Below, piece by piece: positions 35,801 to 47,009 of a DNA stretch of 64,000 nt; within the stretch, counting starts at the first letter, position 1, and every line of letters begins with the position of its first letter. The position numbers were made by a program, and so were the translations under genes. The stretch comes from Ehretia macrophylla (Eukaryota > Streptophyta > Magnoliopsida > Boraginales > Ehretiaceae): the NCBI GenBank assembly GCA_037974665.1, contig CM075764.1, forward strand, positions 85,492,825 through 85,556,824. Direction: 5' to 3'. The notes beneath the pieces are model-generated. The model was not told the origin of the DNA, made no database searches, and saw nothing but the letters and a program-made list of their open reading frames with translations.

Positions 35801-36953
35801 CTGGTCAAAGAACAACCACAATTGTTTTTTATCTTATTTAGGGGTCAAACAAACTGAAAGTAAACTCCATCACCAAAACAAGCAGAAGTTTGTCAGTTGT
35901 ATGAATTATTTTTTTCTCATGATCACCAAAATGAAACAGATGCCTGCCAGTTGAATACAGTTAGTACTTTTCATCCTTTAGACTCTTTCTGTCTTTTATC
36001 CACATTTGAAGGAACACACCAACAAAGTTTTTCTTTTTTCCTTCTCTTTTTTAATCCCCTTTTTGGTATGCCAACAAAGTCGAGGTGGCTGCTATCCTAG
36101 TATCCATTACTAGACAAGGATGCTTGACACTTCAGAATGACGAATTTCCAATGGATAATCTTTTCTGGCATCTTAGAGATTCAAAGTAGCGCATTAGTGT
36201 ATCTTGTGGGATTAGTCGGGCAAAACTCGGATACCCACGGATTTGGAAAAAAAATATGAATTTTTACCTCTGTGCCATCACAGTTACAGTATCTGATAGG
36301 CTCATTGTTCGACTCTGGCAGGCAGAAACACAAGAAGCAAGAAACGAAGTCCTAAGCACGGCTCGCGTAAAGTCATAAGCACCATTAGCAATGATCTTCT
36401 TAATCAAACCGGTTATTCCATACAATTCCTGCTGCGTGCACAAAAACCAAATTGAGTCCAAAGAGATGCATAATGCATCATTAAGAGTTTGAGGATCTGC
36501 CAACAAGATCAGACTCTCTGCAAGCTCCCAATCGTGGGAACTCACTGCACCCTGAAACAACCGGCCCCAATCAACCCTGTCTTGCCTACTAAGCTTCTTC
36601 TCTTGTCCCGCTTTCTCATTTTTCACATCATCCAGATAAGATGCATCCACTCTGGATTTAAGTTTCTTCACTCCACAACTACAACCACCATCACTTCCTT
36701 CTAATTCTCCAGTGGATTTATTCAAGTCCTTAACTACAAGTGGCTTTTCCCTCGAAAACACCACATTTGCTCCATTGCTTGCCTCACAATTATCCGAGGC
36801 AGAAATCGCAATCTCACTGCTCGAACTTGAAATTCCTGGTTCAACCATTTCCATTTCCATTTCGGAACACTGAGGCTCTTCTGTGTTCATCTCATTATTC
36901 TCCATACCATTTCCACCTTGCCCTTCTACGACAACAATATTCTCATCCTCCAT
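32801..36953 (-). CDS. SKIP35: SKIP35-like ankyrin repeat protein (SKP1-interacting partner 35)
   Basis: Three coding exons on the minus strand: 36953-36268, 35057-34625 and 33607-32801 (stop TAG at 32801-32803). Junctions keep phase (AG|G codon for Arg, then phase 0) with consensus GT-AG borders, giving 641 residues. The acidic, Ser-rich N-terminus (MEDENIVVVEGQGG) leads to a basic region (KLKSRVDASYLDD). A helical repeat body follows, with WGRLFQGAVSSHDWELAESL, GLLGMLVEGGADNVNQCFLEA, LGFASHYGKIGTMECLVEEG and AAERGCMQVVQWFVKRGC, typical of degenerate ankyrin repeats. The C-terminus is conserved (LEHHLPPFLLNAPHAS). Arabidopsis SKIP35 was found as a partner of the SCF subunit SKP1/ASK1, so a role in ubiquitin ligase assemblies is likely but unproven. 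An in-frame ATG at about 37010 is possible; the 36953 start matches family N-termini better. Confidence 0.87.
33608..34624 (-). other. Intron 2 of the SKIP35-like gene
   Basis: Begins GTAACACG after exon 2 and ends TCTTTATAG before exon 3. AT-rich, with no embedded element recognised. Confidence 0.8.
35058..36267 (-). other. Intron 1 of the SKIP35-like gene
   Basis: Begins GTAAAAATTC after exon 1 and ends CCATCTAAGCAG before exon 2. Two diverged copies of a roughly 170-bp segment (around 35050-35220 and 35225-35410, sharing 'GGCAATTNANGANTANCCAGACA' and 'ACAAGAAAATGCATAAACAA') suggest a local tandem duplication. Confidence 0.75.
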
Positions 36954-37598
36954 CTTATACGCCCGAACCAATTTAACAACTAAAGCTACTAGGCAAAGCA
37001 ATACACGCAAATTCTACCAAACACCACCACTCAAACACATACTATCACAAGAATCTCAGCCTTCAATTTTTCACTTTTTTCATTTTTTGAGAAATCTCCG
37101 AGATTACAACAAACCCATATGCCTTATGCAAAACTAAACAGGACCCCAAATTTGCTTCTCTTGTAATCAACACTCTTCAACCAAAAAAAACCCAAAAAAA
37201 ATCCAAATCTCAACATAAAACCACCACGCCTGTGTTTTTTAACATCAACACCATCATCTTCATCGTTACTACAAGAAGAAACCCTGAAAAAACAGATCCC
37301 TTTTCACCTCCACACGATCAAATCCCACATGAAAATTGAACGGTGTGGATCCACTATCAAATCCCTACAAACATCAAACACATACCAACTTCATTACTCA
37401 TCACCCACAACCAAAATATACCTTCATATATAATAAAGCAAAAAAAAAAATTAAAACAACAAAAACACATGAAAAAGGACAGCCCGGTGCGAGTCCAACT
37501 CACTCAAAAACACATAAAAGAGGAAAAAATACATACATGAAAAATCAGCACGCAACATGAAATTAGTCACTAAGAACAAAAAAAAAAAGTGAAACTTT

Positions 37599-37639
<41 letters not shown>

Positions 37640-37700
37640 AAACATACCTGTGATTAAGGGGGAGAGAGAGAGAGAGAGAGGGGAAATGAAAGTCCCTGCT
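36954..37700 (-). promoter_or_regulatory. Leader region of the SKIP35-like gene with a possible 5'UTR intron
   Basis: On the minus strand a CT-rich leader ends at a consensus donor (CACAG then GTATGTTTTC, exon end about 37648). Acceptor-like sites (GCTTTGCCTAG, TAGCTTTAG) lie just upstream of the start codon, so a leader intron of about 650 nt is plausible. This is inferred from motifs only. Confidence 0.35.
37599..37682. repeat. (TG)n and (GA)n microsatellites in the SKIP35 leader
   Basis: (TG)n at 37599-37613 runs into (GA)n to 37639. A second (GA)n lies at 37661-37682. In the direction of the SKIP35-like gene they are CT tracts, common in plant leaders. Confidence 0.8.
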
Positions 37701-38349
37701 TGCCTCTTCTTTGCCCTGATGGTCCTTATTTTGGACTCATTTTTCTACGCTACTCTTTTTTTTTATTTCTTTATTTATTTATGGCTTCCTAAAATTGTGT
37801 GGTTTTTTTTTTCTTTATCAAATGGAAATTAAGATTTGTATTTCTTTATGTTTCAAGTGGTTTTTTTTTTTTTTCTAATGACCAAAATAAACAAAAAGAA
37901 AATATTTTTTTTTTCTCTTCAATTATTTTTTGTCATTCTCCTTTTCTAAGCTTTGTACATTTACTTTTTTCTTTTGACCACAATCTCGTCTTTTTAATTT
38001 TTATTCTCACAAATATGAGTTATTTTAATTTTTTATTAACTTTATTTTGTGAAAACTATCAATCAATAAATACTTTGATACATTCTTCTTGTTGTCATTC
38101 TTATATTTTATGCATTAATAAATGACAAATTTAAAGAGAGAATAACCAAGTAACAAATTGTTGCATTATAACAACTTAAAGTAACCTAATTATTCTACCT
38201 ACCTTGTAAATCTCCATAGTATTATCTTGGCACAAAAATCTTCTAACATCACTACTACAGATATATCTTCCAAACAACAACATTAAAAAAAAAAAAAAAA
38301 TCAATAACACGTGAAGGTAGCAACACACAAGATGGCATACATGATAAAT
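37683..38349. other. Intergenic AT-rich DNA
   Basis: Upstream flank of the SKIP35-like gene. T-rich runs are present and no gene is seen. Confidence 0.4.
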
Positions 38350-38753
38350 GAAAAATTGCACAAATAGTTCCTATTATTTCTTAAAAAATTTATAATTTGT
38401 TCATATTGTTCAAAATTAGTCAATTTAATTCTTATTATTTCTCCAAAAAATTTAAATTTATCTTTATTGTTCAAAATTATTCAATTTAATCCCTATTATT
38501 TTTGAAAAAATTTCAATTTAGTCACAATTTTTTTAAACATTGAGAACTAATTTGACTTTTATATGAAAAGAATAGGGATTGATTGTGACTCAATTTTTTA
38601 AAAAATAATAAGGACTAAATTGGTTAATTTTGAACAAAAAAAACGAATTTAAAATCTTTTAGAAAATCATAAAAATTAAATTAACTAATTTTAAAAAATA
38701 AAAATAGATTTAAAATTTTAAAAAATAATAGGGATTATTTACGCTATTTTCCC
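38350..38753. mobile_element. Fold-back (MITE-like) element, copy 2
   Basis: The left end GAAAAATTGCACAAATAGTT and the reverse complement of the right end GGGAAAATAGCGTAAATAAT pair. The inside has inverted 'AATTTAATCCCTATTATTTT' / 'AATAATAGGGACTAAATT'-type units. It is the same family as 2055-2543 and 38802-39161. Related fold-backs lie only 48 bp apart here. Confidence 0.6.
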
Positions 38754-38801
38754 TTATGATATGTGGTAGTATCTCAAACACTAACCGTTAAGTTTTTTCT
38801 A

Positions 38802-39161
38802 GGGTAAATTTCACATTTAGTCCCTATAGTTTACATATTTTTTTAATGTCATTCTTAATATTTCAAAAAATTCATAGTAGTTCCTGATGTTTACAAAAGC
38901 AATTGAAATTAGTCTCTATTATTCTAAATTAATCAATTTAGTTCTTCTTATTTTTTTAAAATTTAATTTTTTTTAAGAAATAATAGAGACTAAATTGATT
39001 TTTTTATAGAAATAATAAGAACTAAATTGGTCTGTTTTGAATAATAGGGACCACTTTGAATCACTTTTGTAAATATTAAGAACTAATATGATTTTTTTTA
39101 AAATATTAAGGATTAAATTTAAAAAATATATAAACAATAAAAATTATATGCATAATTTACC
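38802..39161. mobile_element. Fold-back (MITE-like) element, copy 3
   Basis: The left end GGGTAAATTTCACATTTAGT and the reverse complement of the right end GGTAAATTATGCATATAATT pair, followed inwards by inverted 40-bp units as in copies 1 and 2. Confidence 0.6.
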
Positions 39162-39824
39162 AATTTTTCTACTACTATTTGCTAAAATTTTGTTCTAGAT
39201 TCTTTTTTAAAAATATATTGTATTTTACTTGATGTGAAGTGAAAGTTAAAGAAGTGAATAAAGGGGTGAGGTGAAGGGTTAGGACTAAAAAACACCATCA
39301 TTATTATTAGAATAAAATTTTTTGAGGAAAAGATAAAAAAGATGAGTAGAATAAAATAATAAAGAATCAAAGAGTGATTTTGTCTTGAAAATGTGGAGTC
39401 TCTTCGTACCACAATTAACAACACAACACCGCAAAAGGTGGGGTGCCCCCTCTCACTTGGTGGGGCTCATTTCCCTCACCAAAACCTTCTACTTGAATCA
39501 TTATACATTTCTTTATTATGCCACTCCTCCCCCCCTTGATTTGTATCACCGCTAATTATGTTCTTTTCATGCTTTGTCTATTATCAACAAATTCTCTTGA
39601 CAAAAAAAATATATTATCAACAAATTCTTTAAAATAAAATTATTCCAATGAAATGTAAGATAACTTGGGAATCAAGGGGCTTGTTTTCAAAATATTATAG
39701 GGTTACAAAATCAATTCTTGTTTTGATAGTTTTAGAAGATGTGACAACTTGAATCATATTGACTTTTAATATATTGATTGCAAAAGTTCAATAAAAGCAA
39801 AGGTTAATTTTCGTAAAATATCAA
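39162..39824. other. Intergenic AT-rich DNA
   Basis: No gene or element end recognised. Confidence 0.35.
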
Positions 39825-40188
39825 TGATATGTATATAAAAAAGGCTCAAATGTGTAATTATCCAAATACCCATGATAACAAAAGGAATAATTATTGCAAG
39901 ACACTTGTCAAAAAAATAGTACACAATGACAAGTGGAGACCACTAAAAAAGGTACCCAAACATTAATATAAATAACACAAGGAAATTGACTATGAGGTAA
40001 TGAATTCATCCCAATTGCTAAATTTATTGTCTGTTAGATTATACCCGAGCTAAATCACTAATTCTCTCACCCAAGGAGAAACGCAAGAGATAACTCCTGT
40101 TGTTTCTTTTCTTTACTTGTGCAAGAGGTCAGTTCGGACGAGAGTGATCCAATTCATTTGATCAGCTCGGCAGATTTGACATCTAATA
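39825..40188 (+). repeat. Solo LTR related in layout to the gypsy LTR at 7496
   Basis: The 364-bp block shares the order of landmarks with the 373-bp Tat-type LTR: TGATATG start, GACACTTGTCA, a TATA-like ATATAAATAACA, CACTAATTCTCTCACCCAAG, then TTGTTTCTTTTCTTTACTTG and CAGCTCGGC near the end. Flanks ATCAA (39820-39824) and ATTAA (40189-40193) are a one-mismatch target duplication. No internal region is present, so it is a decayed solo LTR of a related family. Confidence 0.55.
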
Positions 40189-40193
40189 ATTAA

Positions 40194-41358
40194 TTTCTAA
40201 CATTTCAATAAAATAGTGGTAAAATTAAATCCTGAGATATGAAGGAATATTTGAAATGTATATATTTTTTATTTTAAATCAATTATTATATTTTTATATA
40301 TTTGTTGAGATAAATGTGTAGCAAAATTAAGAAGGACAAGATTAAAAATGAGATGATACGATAAAAATGGGAGAAGGGTGGCCTCCGATTCATGATAAAA
40401 TGAGGAAGAATTATTTGCAATGGTATAGACATGTTAGAGTACGACTTGTGGAGACACTTGTTAGAATGTTCGAATTTATGAAGATGATACCCTGTAAGAG
40501 GGGTAGATGAAGACATAATATGAGTTAGATAGAGATACTTAGGTAACACCTCACTTATATAGAGCTAACAAAAGAAATCGCTCTCGATAAAAATGAATAA
40601 TATCAATAGGTTAATATATTCAATCACTCCTAATGAAAAAGACTTAATTTAATTTATTATATTTTTCATACTAACACAATGATTTTCAAACATGTAAACT
40701 AAAATTGTTTCTTGTCGAAAGGTCCCACCAATTTTTTATGTATGAGATTTTGTAGATCATCGTTTTTAAATATGCTTTGATTCGATAGTACTCAAAGAGG
40801 CTAGACAAATAATTAGAAGATTTCTTAAAAAAGCTAATATGCTAAGATCTGTATTTACTTAAATAATTATCAAATGGAGATTTCGATACGAGCACCCCTC
40901 TTTGGTTCCGTGTAGTATAAACAAATGGGTGATGACGACTAGGCACCTTTTATTTTATTCGTGGTTGGAAAAGTCGAAAATGTTATTTTGTCGTATTATT
41001 ACAAAAGGTAAAAGTGGGTGTTTGGTTGAGGATCACATGGTAAATGAGGTAGGATTAGGCCGGGCACTGTTGCAATGAAAAACATTAATTCCGGCCTCGT
41101 TAGGCGTTATCTTACGTGAGTGTAGGACTTACACATTATGTTGTGATAGAATGAAATCTGATTTTAACGGACTTAAAAGTCTTTCCTATTACAAACATAA
41201 CTGGTTTCAAATAATGAATTTGAAGATTATGAAATTATGACCATAAGATTAAGAAGAATCGCTAAATTAAATTGTGGTATTATTAGTATGTATATATAAG
41301 AAATCATGTTTTAGGTTATATGTTGTTTGACTTTATTGATTTCCTTTAATTGAAAAAT
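40194..41358. other. Intergenic AT-rich DNA
   Basis: Nothing supportable is seen. Confidence 0.35.
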
Positions 41359-41363
41359 GTTAT

Positions 41364-41990
41364 TGTTAAGATCAGATTTGCGTTGGGCTACAAGTGTTAG
41401 GCTAGATCTTCTTATCTATGCCTAACAATTATGAATCTAAGCTGGATTACCTGCAAAACAACGACTTCTGGGGGTGTGTCCGGGGGCCCTTCCAACGCTC
41501 AAGTCAATTATTGGGGCAAGAAATTACTTAAGAACAGTAAAGAATTATTTGAGAGCAAAATAATTACTTAAGAACAATTAAGAGAGAGAGCTTGCATGAG
41601 TTAGAATGAGATACATGTACTTTAGATGTGTACTTGTATTTATAGTTGTGAGCATTCGGAGTGATTGAGGTGGGATAAGGATGAATCCCTTGACTTTAAG
41701 CCCAAGCAGTGATTCCTTAAGTTTAAGCATATGGAGTTATGTGGTTAGGATTATGGATAATATCATGGCCCCTTATTTTTAGGCCAGTGGGGTTATATAG
41801 TTTTCCCAACTTTAGGGTCAAAGATCTCTCTCATCAAGATCATACTTGATATAATCAATAGTCCTATTTACTTAGTCTTCCATTGAGCCTTTTTTGCCAT
41901 TAGTGGGCTGCGGCCTAGCTTCATTTTGATGCGGTTTCTTTCTAGCCCAAATATAATTCTAGGCTTTGAGCCTCGATTTATGGCCTATCA
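41364..41990 (-). repeat. Solo LTR with perfect 5-bp target-site duplication
   Basis: 627 bp bounded by TG..CA and flanked by GTTAT on both sides (41359-41363 and 41991-41995). On the minus strand it starts TGATAGGCC, has a TATA box (CTATAAATACAAG near 41640), a CT-rich leader and the GC-rich block CCCCCGGACACACCCCCAGA seen in plant gypsy-type LTRs, and ends ..CTTAACA. There is no internal sequence: an LTR-LTR recombination product. Confidence 0.75.
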
Positions 41991-42364
41991 GTTATGTTTC
42001 GAGTTATTGTTATTATTTTCTACATAGATGTAAATTTTGAAAAAAATAAGAAAGAGGAGTTTTTCAATCTCTGTTTTTTTTTTATCATTGATGCTGAAAC
42101 GTATAGATTGTCCTCCACTTAAAATATATTTTTGGCTAATTTCGGATTCAATTCATGTTTGTATGATTTTTTACGTTATATTTGTCTTGTTTTAGAAATG
42201 ATAAGTAAAAACCATCATATATGCTCATAATTAGAAGCATTTTCAATAAATTATTGTGGTATAAGCTCTGTGAACTAAATGCTTTCGTATAAGCTTTGAC
42301 TTAGTAGTCAGCAGTCAGCGGGTATCAATAGACATCATTGAACCCCAGTTGGTAGGAGTTAACA

Positions 42365-42504
42365 ATATTATTATTATTATTTTTTTTCAATTCAAGGAAA
42401 ACCTAAACCGTACAACACATATTAAATGTCACCCACAGAAATTGACCTTGTAACCTCTCGCTCTTACAATGACAATTATACCATTAGATCAAAGGTCAGG
42501 TGGT
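42365..42504 (-). mobile_element. tRNA-derived SINE with target-site duplication
   Basis: On the minus strand an A-box-like TGATCTAATGG and a decayed B box (GGTTACAAGGTCAATTT) are followed by CTGTGGGTGAC, a short body and an A-rich tail with (AAT)n at 42365-42388. Flanks GAGTTAACA (42356-42364) and GAATTAACA (42505-42513) form a 9-bp duplication with one mismatch. The head resembles Au-type plant SINEs. Confidence 0.6.
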
Positions 42505-42979
42505 GAATTAACAGCATTCTCTAGATATTCTTTGGGCCTTAGCGAAGTCTAAATACTCACTTCTACACTTAAATTACTTGATTAAACGAAGCCAAAGCTT
42601 ATGTTATTGATAGATGTTGATTTTTGAGTTATCGATCTTTTGTACTTGTGTCCTAAAAGGCTTTTGATTATTTGTCACATTGAATGCATTTTTATATCCT
42701 AAATATTGTTGTTCATTCAACTCCATTATTTTAAATGCTCAAATTAAATTTGAAAATATTTTTGAACTTTTTTCGTTCTTCTTGTTCATTGACTCATTGA
42801 TTCCATGTAATTTTATAGGATAAATTTTGTGTTGCTAGGCAATCATTTCTTTTTCTTTTTTTTTTTGTTGGAGGGAGGCCTAAGTGGGGCTATGAACCAC
42901 CAATTCCAAAGGAGGATTTTCCCTCTCGTCTTTCTTCAAAAGAGTGCTCAGCGCCTCTAGTAGCTAGGGTAGAAATTGT

Positions 42980-43813
42980 TCACCTAGAGGTTACTTCAAG
43001 CCAAAATTGACTAGTCAATCAACACAAATATTAGCTTTCAGTAGATATGTTGTAGGCAAAAACCCGAGTTTCGCTGCAAAATACGCCTGCAACCTTCCAC
43101 TCAAGGCCAAAGGGGGCTCTATTTCAATCTCAAAGTTAGGTAATCCCATATTTTTAATCCTCTTCAGCCCTAACTATAAGGCAACCAGTTTTGCTGTGAT
43201 ATTTGTTGAAATCATTAAATTAACAGTTAATCCACCCACCCAATCTCCATTTTCCTTCCTGATGAGTCCCCTATAGCATAACCCAGGTTACTTTTCGCAC
43301 AGCCTATGTTCAATTTCCATCCTCTATGGGGTCTAGTCTAGCCAACTTCAATCCTGCGCTATATAGAATACGAGTCTGTAACAGAGCGATGTATTCCTGC
43401 TTCATTAATCTCCTTTGTCTGTTTCTTAATAAACTATGATGCCCCTTGATGATCAAGTTGTAATTCTTCCCCATGAATTCTTCTGGTAAGTCATTTCTAC
43501 ATCAACCATAAGGCAGTCATAAAAAGTTGTTTCCATTCCACAATAGGAATTATAACCTTGCTGTTCAAGTTACTGTTCAACCAATCATGCCATTGAAGAC
43601 TCTCAATTTGCACAAAATTGTCTCTGCCTGGAACTCTTTTCTGGATTTCTTGCACACCAAAGCAGGCCCAAAAAACATGGTCCAAATTTTCACGAGTTGC
43701 ACCACACTCTCTACAAGACAACTCATTATGATACCTCGACAAGATAGTTGCTTTGTAGTTGCAATCTTGTTATGAGCTTACTACCAAATTAATATTTTAA
43801 TCCTCTGTGTAGT
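42980..43813 (-). pseudogene. LINE pol remnant: zinc-binding segment and RNase H-like domain
   Basis: Minus-strand frames give CRECGATRENLDHVFWACFG (43650-43712) of the plant LINE zf-RVT type, then WHDWLNSNL. After about 250 bp of broken frame comes IRKENGDWVGGLTVNLMIST..ITAKLVAL, the RVT_3/RNase H-like domain of plant LINEs, with an in-frame TAG after VAL and a further stop just before it. Confidence 0.75.
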
Positions 43814-44612
43814 TGTTAAGGAATTAATTGATTGTCTATTATTTTGCAAAAATATAATTAGTTACCTTTTTGGATTTGCAGGAAAGTTTTTATGAAGGAA
43901 AGTTTTTAATAAAGGAATTTGCTTGGAAGGTTTCTAGAAAAAGTTTCAAAAAGGAAAAGCCTTACAAGAAAAAGTTCAAAGCAGGTTTTCTTGAAGAAAT
44001 TCTAGACAGATCTAATTTACCATATTGGAGAAAAATTAAAAAGGCAAAACTTGGAGCACAATCCGTGGGATTTCTACAAGCTATCGTGCATATTTATATG
44101 AGTGCAAATCATGGCAAGAAGAAGAGAAGGAGAGTCACGGAAAAGCTAAAGAAGAATTTAGAAGAATCATGTTCCGTGTTATGTTGCAATACAGTCTGTC
44201 TTGAGTACTTATTGTTCAGTGTTGCAACTTAGTCTGTGACAGTGAGTCATGAGTGACTTGTATTTGTCTTTGAGTGATTAGTTTACTGTCTTCTTTATTC
44301 ATTCTTTGGGAGAAGAAGGTGTTGTTCTCGGGAGAGAACATTGCAAGTCGAGGGGAGCTCGTCAAACAGAAGTTCATTAAGGAGTTCTTCATCGAGGCGT
44401 CAAAGGTTAAGATGAAGTCTTTACTTGTGTAAGTCCATTGATGTTGTAACTTATTATATTGCTTAATGAACAGGTTTGTTGGACCAGGGGAGGTCTCGTG
44501 GATGTAGACCGCACGGTTGAACCACGTTAAATCTCGGTGTTCATACTTGCTGCATACGTTTATTTATTTTGTTTAACTTTTGTTACAACAAGATAATAAC
44601 CAGGAACTAACA
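43814..44612 (+). repeat. 5' LTR of the copia element
   Basis: Starts TGTTAAGGAATTAATTGATT and ends CAGGAACTAACA. It is colinear with the 3' LTR and the same length. Differences are few (for example 43820 G/A, 44183 region GTTGCAAT versus GTTGCAAC). Confidence 0.9.
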
Positions 44613-44614
44613 AA

Positions 44615-44626
44615 TGGCATTAGAGC
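44615..44626 (+). other. Primer-binding site of the copia element
   Basis: TGGCATTAGAGC, two bases after the LTR, is a two-mismatch version of the TGGTATCAGAGC site complementary to plant initiator tRNA-Met. Confidence 0.75.
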
Positions 44627-44689
44627 GGGTCACTAAAAGTTACTCGGTGAGATCTTTGGGAGTTTTAAGTTGTTTTTGCAGGAATGTGT

Positions 44690-45650
44690 ATGGACACTTT
44701 GCGGGATGGAGGTTCAATTACCAAACCACCACTATTGAATGGCTCAAACTACTCATACTGGAAGGCACGCATGAGGGTGTTTATCAAGTCCATTGATGAG
44801 AAAGCTTGGAAAGGCCATAAACATCACATTGACTGATGAAGACTTGAAGGAGTATACGGAGAGTGATAAATAGCACACGAACAATATTGTTGCATTAAAT
44901 GTTACAACAGTCCAACGTGATGATAAGGTAAGCATAGAAGATGGTATAAACAGTGTTGCAACAAATGAAGAAACATACAGCTTAGAGTCAGAAAGTGATG
45001 ATGATTTGGATGTAGAAGACGTCTTGAAAGCCAACAAAGAGATGTACAAAAAATGGTTGATTGTGTGCAAGAAAAATCGTGACATGGAGGTGAGGATCAC
45101 AAAACACTCGATGCAAAAATCTGATCTGGAAAAGGCAACAAAAATTTATCAAGATTTGGCTGCTAAAAGACTACAGGAAACTCAAATGTTGCAACAAGAG
45201 TTTAAACAAATTCAGCGAAATATAAAAATGCTAAATTGTGGGACTGAGAAGCTTGATTACGTGCTATCAATTCAAAAATCAAGCGGTGATCACGCGGGAC
45301 TTGGATTTTATGGAGGTGAACCATCTGGAAAAACAACCTTTGTCAGAGAAAATGGAGGGCCAAAACTGGAATCGAATGTTGTAACAAAACAGAATGACAA
45401 GACTACTGATGTCGCAACTGATGTTGCAACAAAAGCTGCAGCAAAGAGTAAAATTCCAGAATTCAAGAAAAAGAAGTTTGTGTCAGTTTGTCATTTTTGC
45501 CACACTCTTGGACACATCAGATCACGATGTTACAGGTACATTGACATGCTGAAAAGAGGTAAGTTTGTTAAACCCTTTGTTCATGATGATTTTAGAAGGC
45601 TACCACAAATGAAAGCAAATTTGTTGCAACAAAAAGTGAAACAAATATAG
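44690..45650 (+). pseudogene. Copia gag, internally deleted and frame-shifted
   Basis: The N-terminal part starts at 44690 (MDTLRDGGSITKPPLLNGSN, YSYWKARMRVFIKSIDEKAW), typical of plant copia gag, and stops after about 48 codons. Coding sequence resumes in another frame (TLTDEDLKEYTESD..) and, after a stop near 44871, stays open to 45650, with the longest part starting at 45006. It contains an acidic stretch, a helical region (YKKWLIVCKKNRDMEVR), LDYVLSIQKSSGDHAGLGF and a CCHC zinc knuckle (CHFCHTLGHIRSRC). Compared with full copia gag, the middle of the capsid region (roughly 150-200 residues) is missing. Length 214 residues for the last open part. Confidence 0.75.
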
Positions 45651-47009
45651 GTAAGAAAATCAGTTTTACCTTGTCCAGTCTAGCATAAAAAGATTGTTTC
45701 AGACTATGTTGCAACAAAAAATCAACTGATATATATTGTTACTAAGGCACCAAATTCTATGAGATTTGAGACTTTGAACAAAATTTTAGGAATTTATAGT
45801 TTTTTAATGTTGCATCATAAACTGAAACATGATTGTGAAGAGACTCAAGAGATATGAAAGTTCAATAATAAAATAAGTTTGTGATTTATTTCTTAAACCA
45901 TATTAGCTGAGCATACTATATTTTGATCTTATTGAAATCTGATTTTGATGATTTGCAAGTGCAGTAATTTGAACTTCCTAGTAACTTGGGATAAAAAGAG
46001 AAGTCTCTTTGTGATCCATTCCTGTATTCTATTCACCCTTGGTTTGATAAAGAAAATATGTAGGAAATAAAATTAAAAATATATATTGTGCACTGGAAAG
46101 AGTTACATAATCCAAATTGACAGGTATTAGTGTGAAAACTACTAGTTTCAACATGAGTTGAAACATCAAAAAAAAAAAGAAGAAAATAATAATAATGTAT
46201 GTGGTTTTCCTGCGGGGTGATTAGACGATCATGTATGTTTGAATAGGTTGGATTAAATTCTGAAACTTACAAGTCTGATTTTGAAGACTTTTCAAGAAGG
46301 ACTATTATATAGTTTTTCACACACACACACATGGTTCAAGTTATAAATCCTTGTTTGGTTGAACTATTGAATGAGTAAATTTTCTTGATCTTGAATTCAT
46401 AAATCATGTTCATATCATGCATTTTTCTTTTCTATTCACGAAAAAAAAGTTTTAATTTTTGAGTCACAAATTTATGAGAATGGGTGCTAAAGTTAAAATA
46501 CTCTATTTAGTTGAACTGTGTTGCAACAGCCATCTGAAACAATCCTTTTTATCATAATTTTTCTTATATCATTGTGTTGACACTTTATGACACAAATATT
46601 AATCTGAATTGTTGTGATAACTTGTCAAATAGCTTACTGAAGTTCTTGCAGGGAGAGTACAAAATAGATATTCAGGGGGAGAACATTCTCACTAGTTCCA
46701 ATAATGTGCAAAAACTCAGAGGGAAGAAAAAGATATGAAACTTTTTCATTATGAGCTAGTGATTATTGTTATTGATGTTGCTTCCACTATTTCTGATTAT
46801 TTTATTATGTCTTTGAGCATGTTGGAACAAATACTGGAAAAGATCCAGCGGCTGCATTGTTGGAACAAATGCCAGAACTTCAGATTAGTACTTTGGTTTA
46901 TTTTTGGCAAAAAAGAGGGATAGAATAATGATTATGATTTTGCTTCATTTCATGTTTTATTTGCATTACTCTGATTATTGATTAGATAAACAAAGCCAAA
47001 TGGGTAGAT
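45651..47009 (+). other. Non-coding internal region of the copia element
   Basis: No pol motif in any frame. Contains GTTGCAAC octamers at 45708 and 46520 and a (CA)n run at about 46320. It ends with the PPT before the 3' LTR. Confidence 0.6.

Noticed and set aside
37336-37645. Small frames around the SKIP35 leader
   Set aside because: Lys/Thr/His-rich or Ser/Leu-repeat peptides from A-rich and GA-repeat sequence.
46735-46923. 62-codon frame before the copia 3' LTR
   Set aside because: No pol or env-like feature; too short and not similar to anything I recognise.
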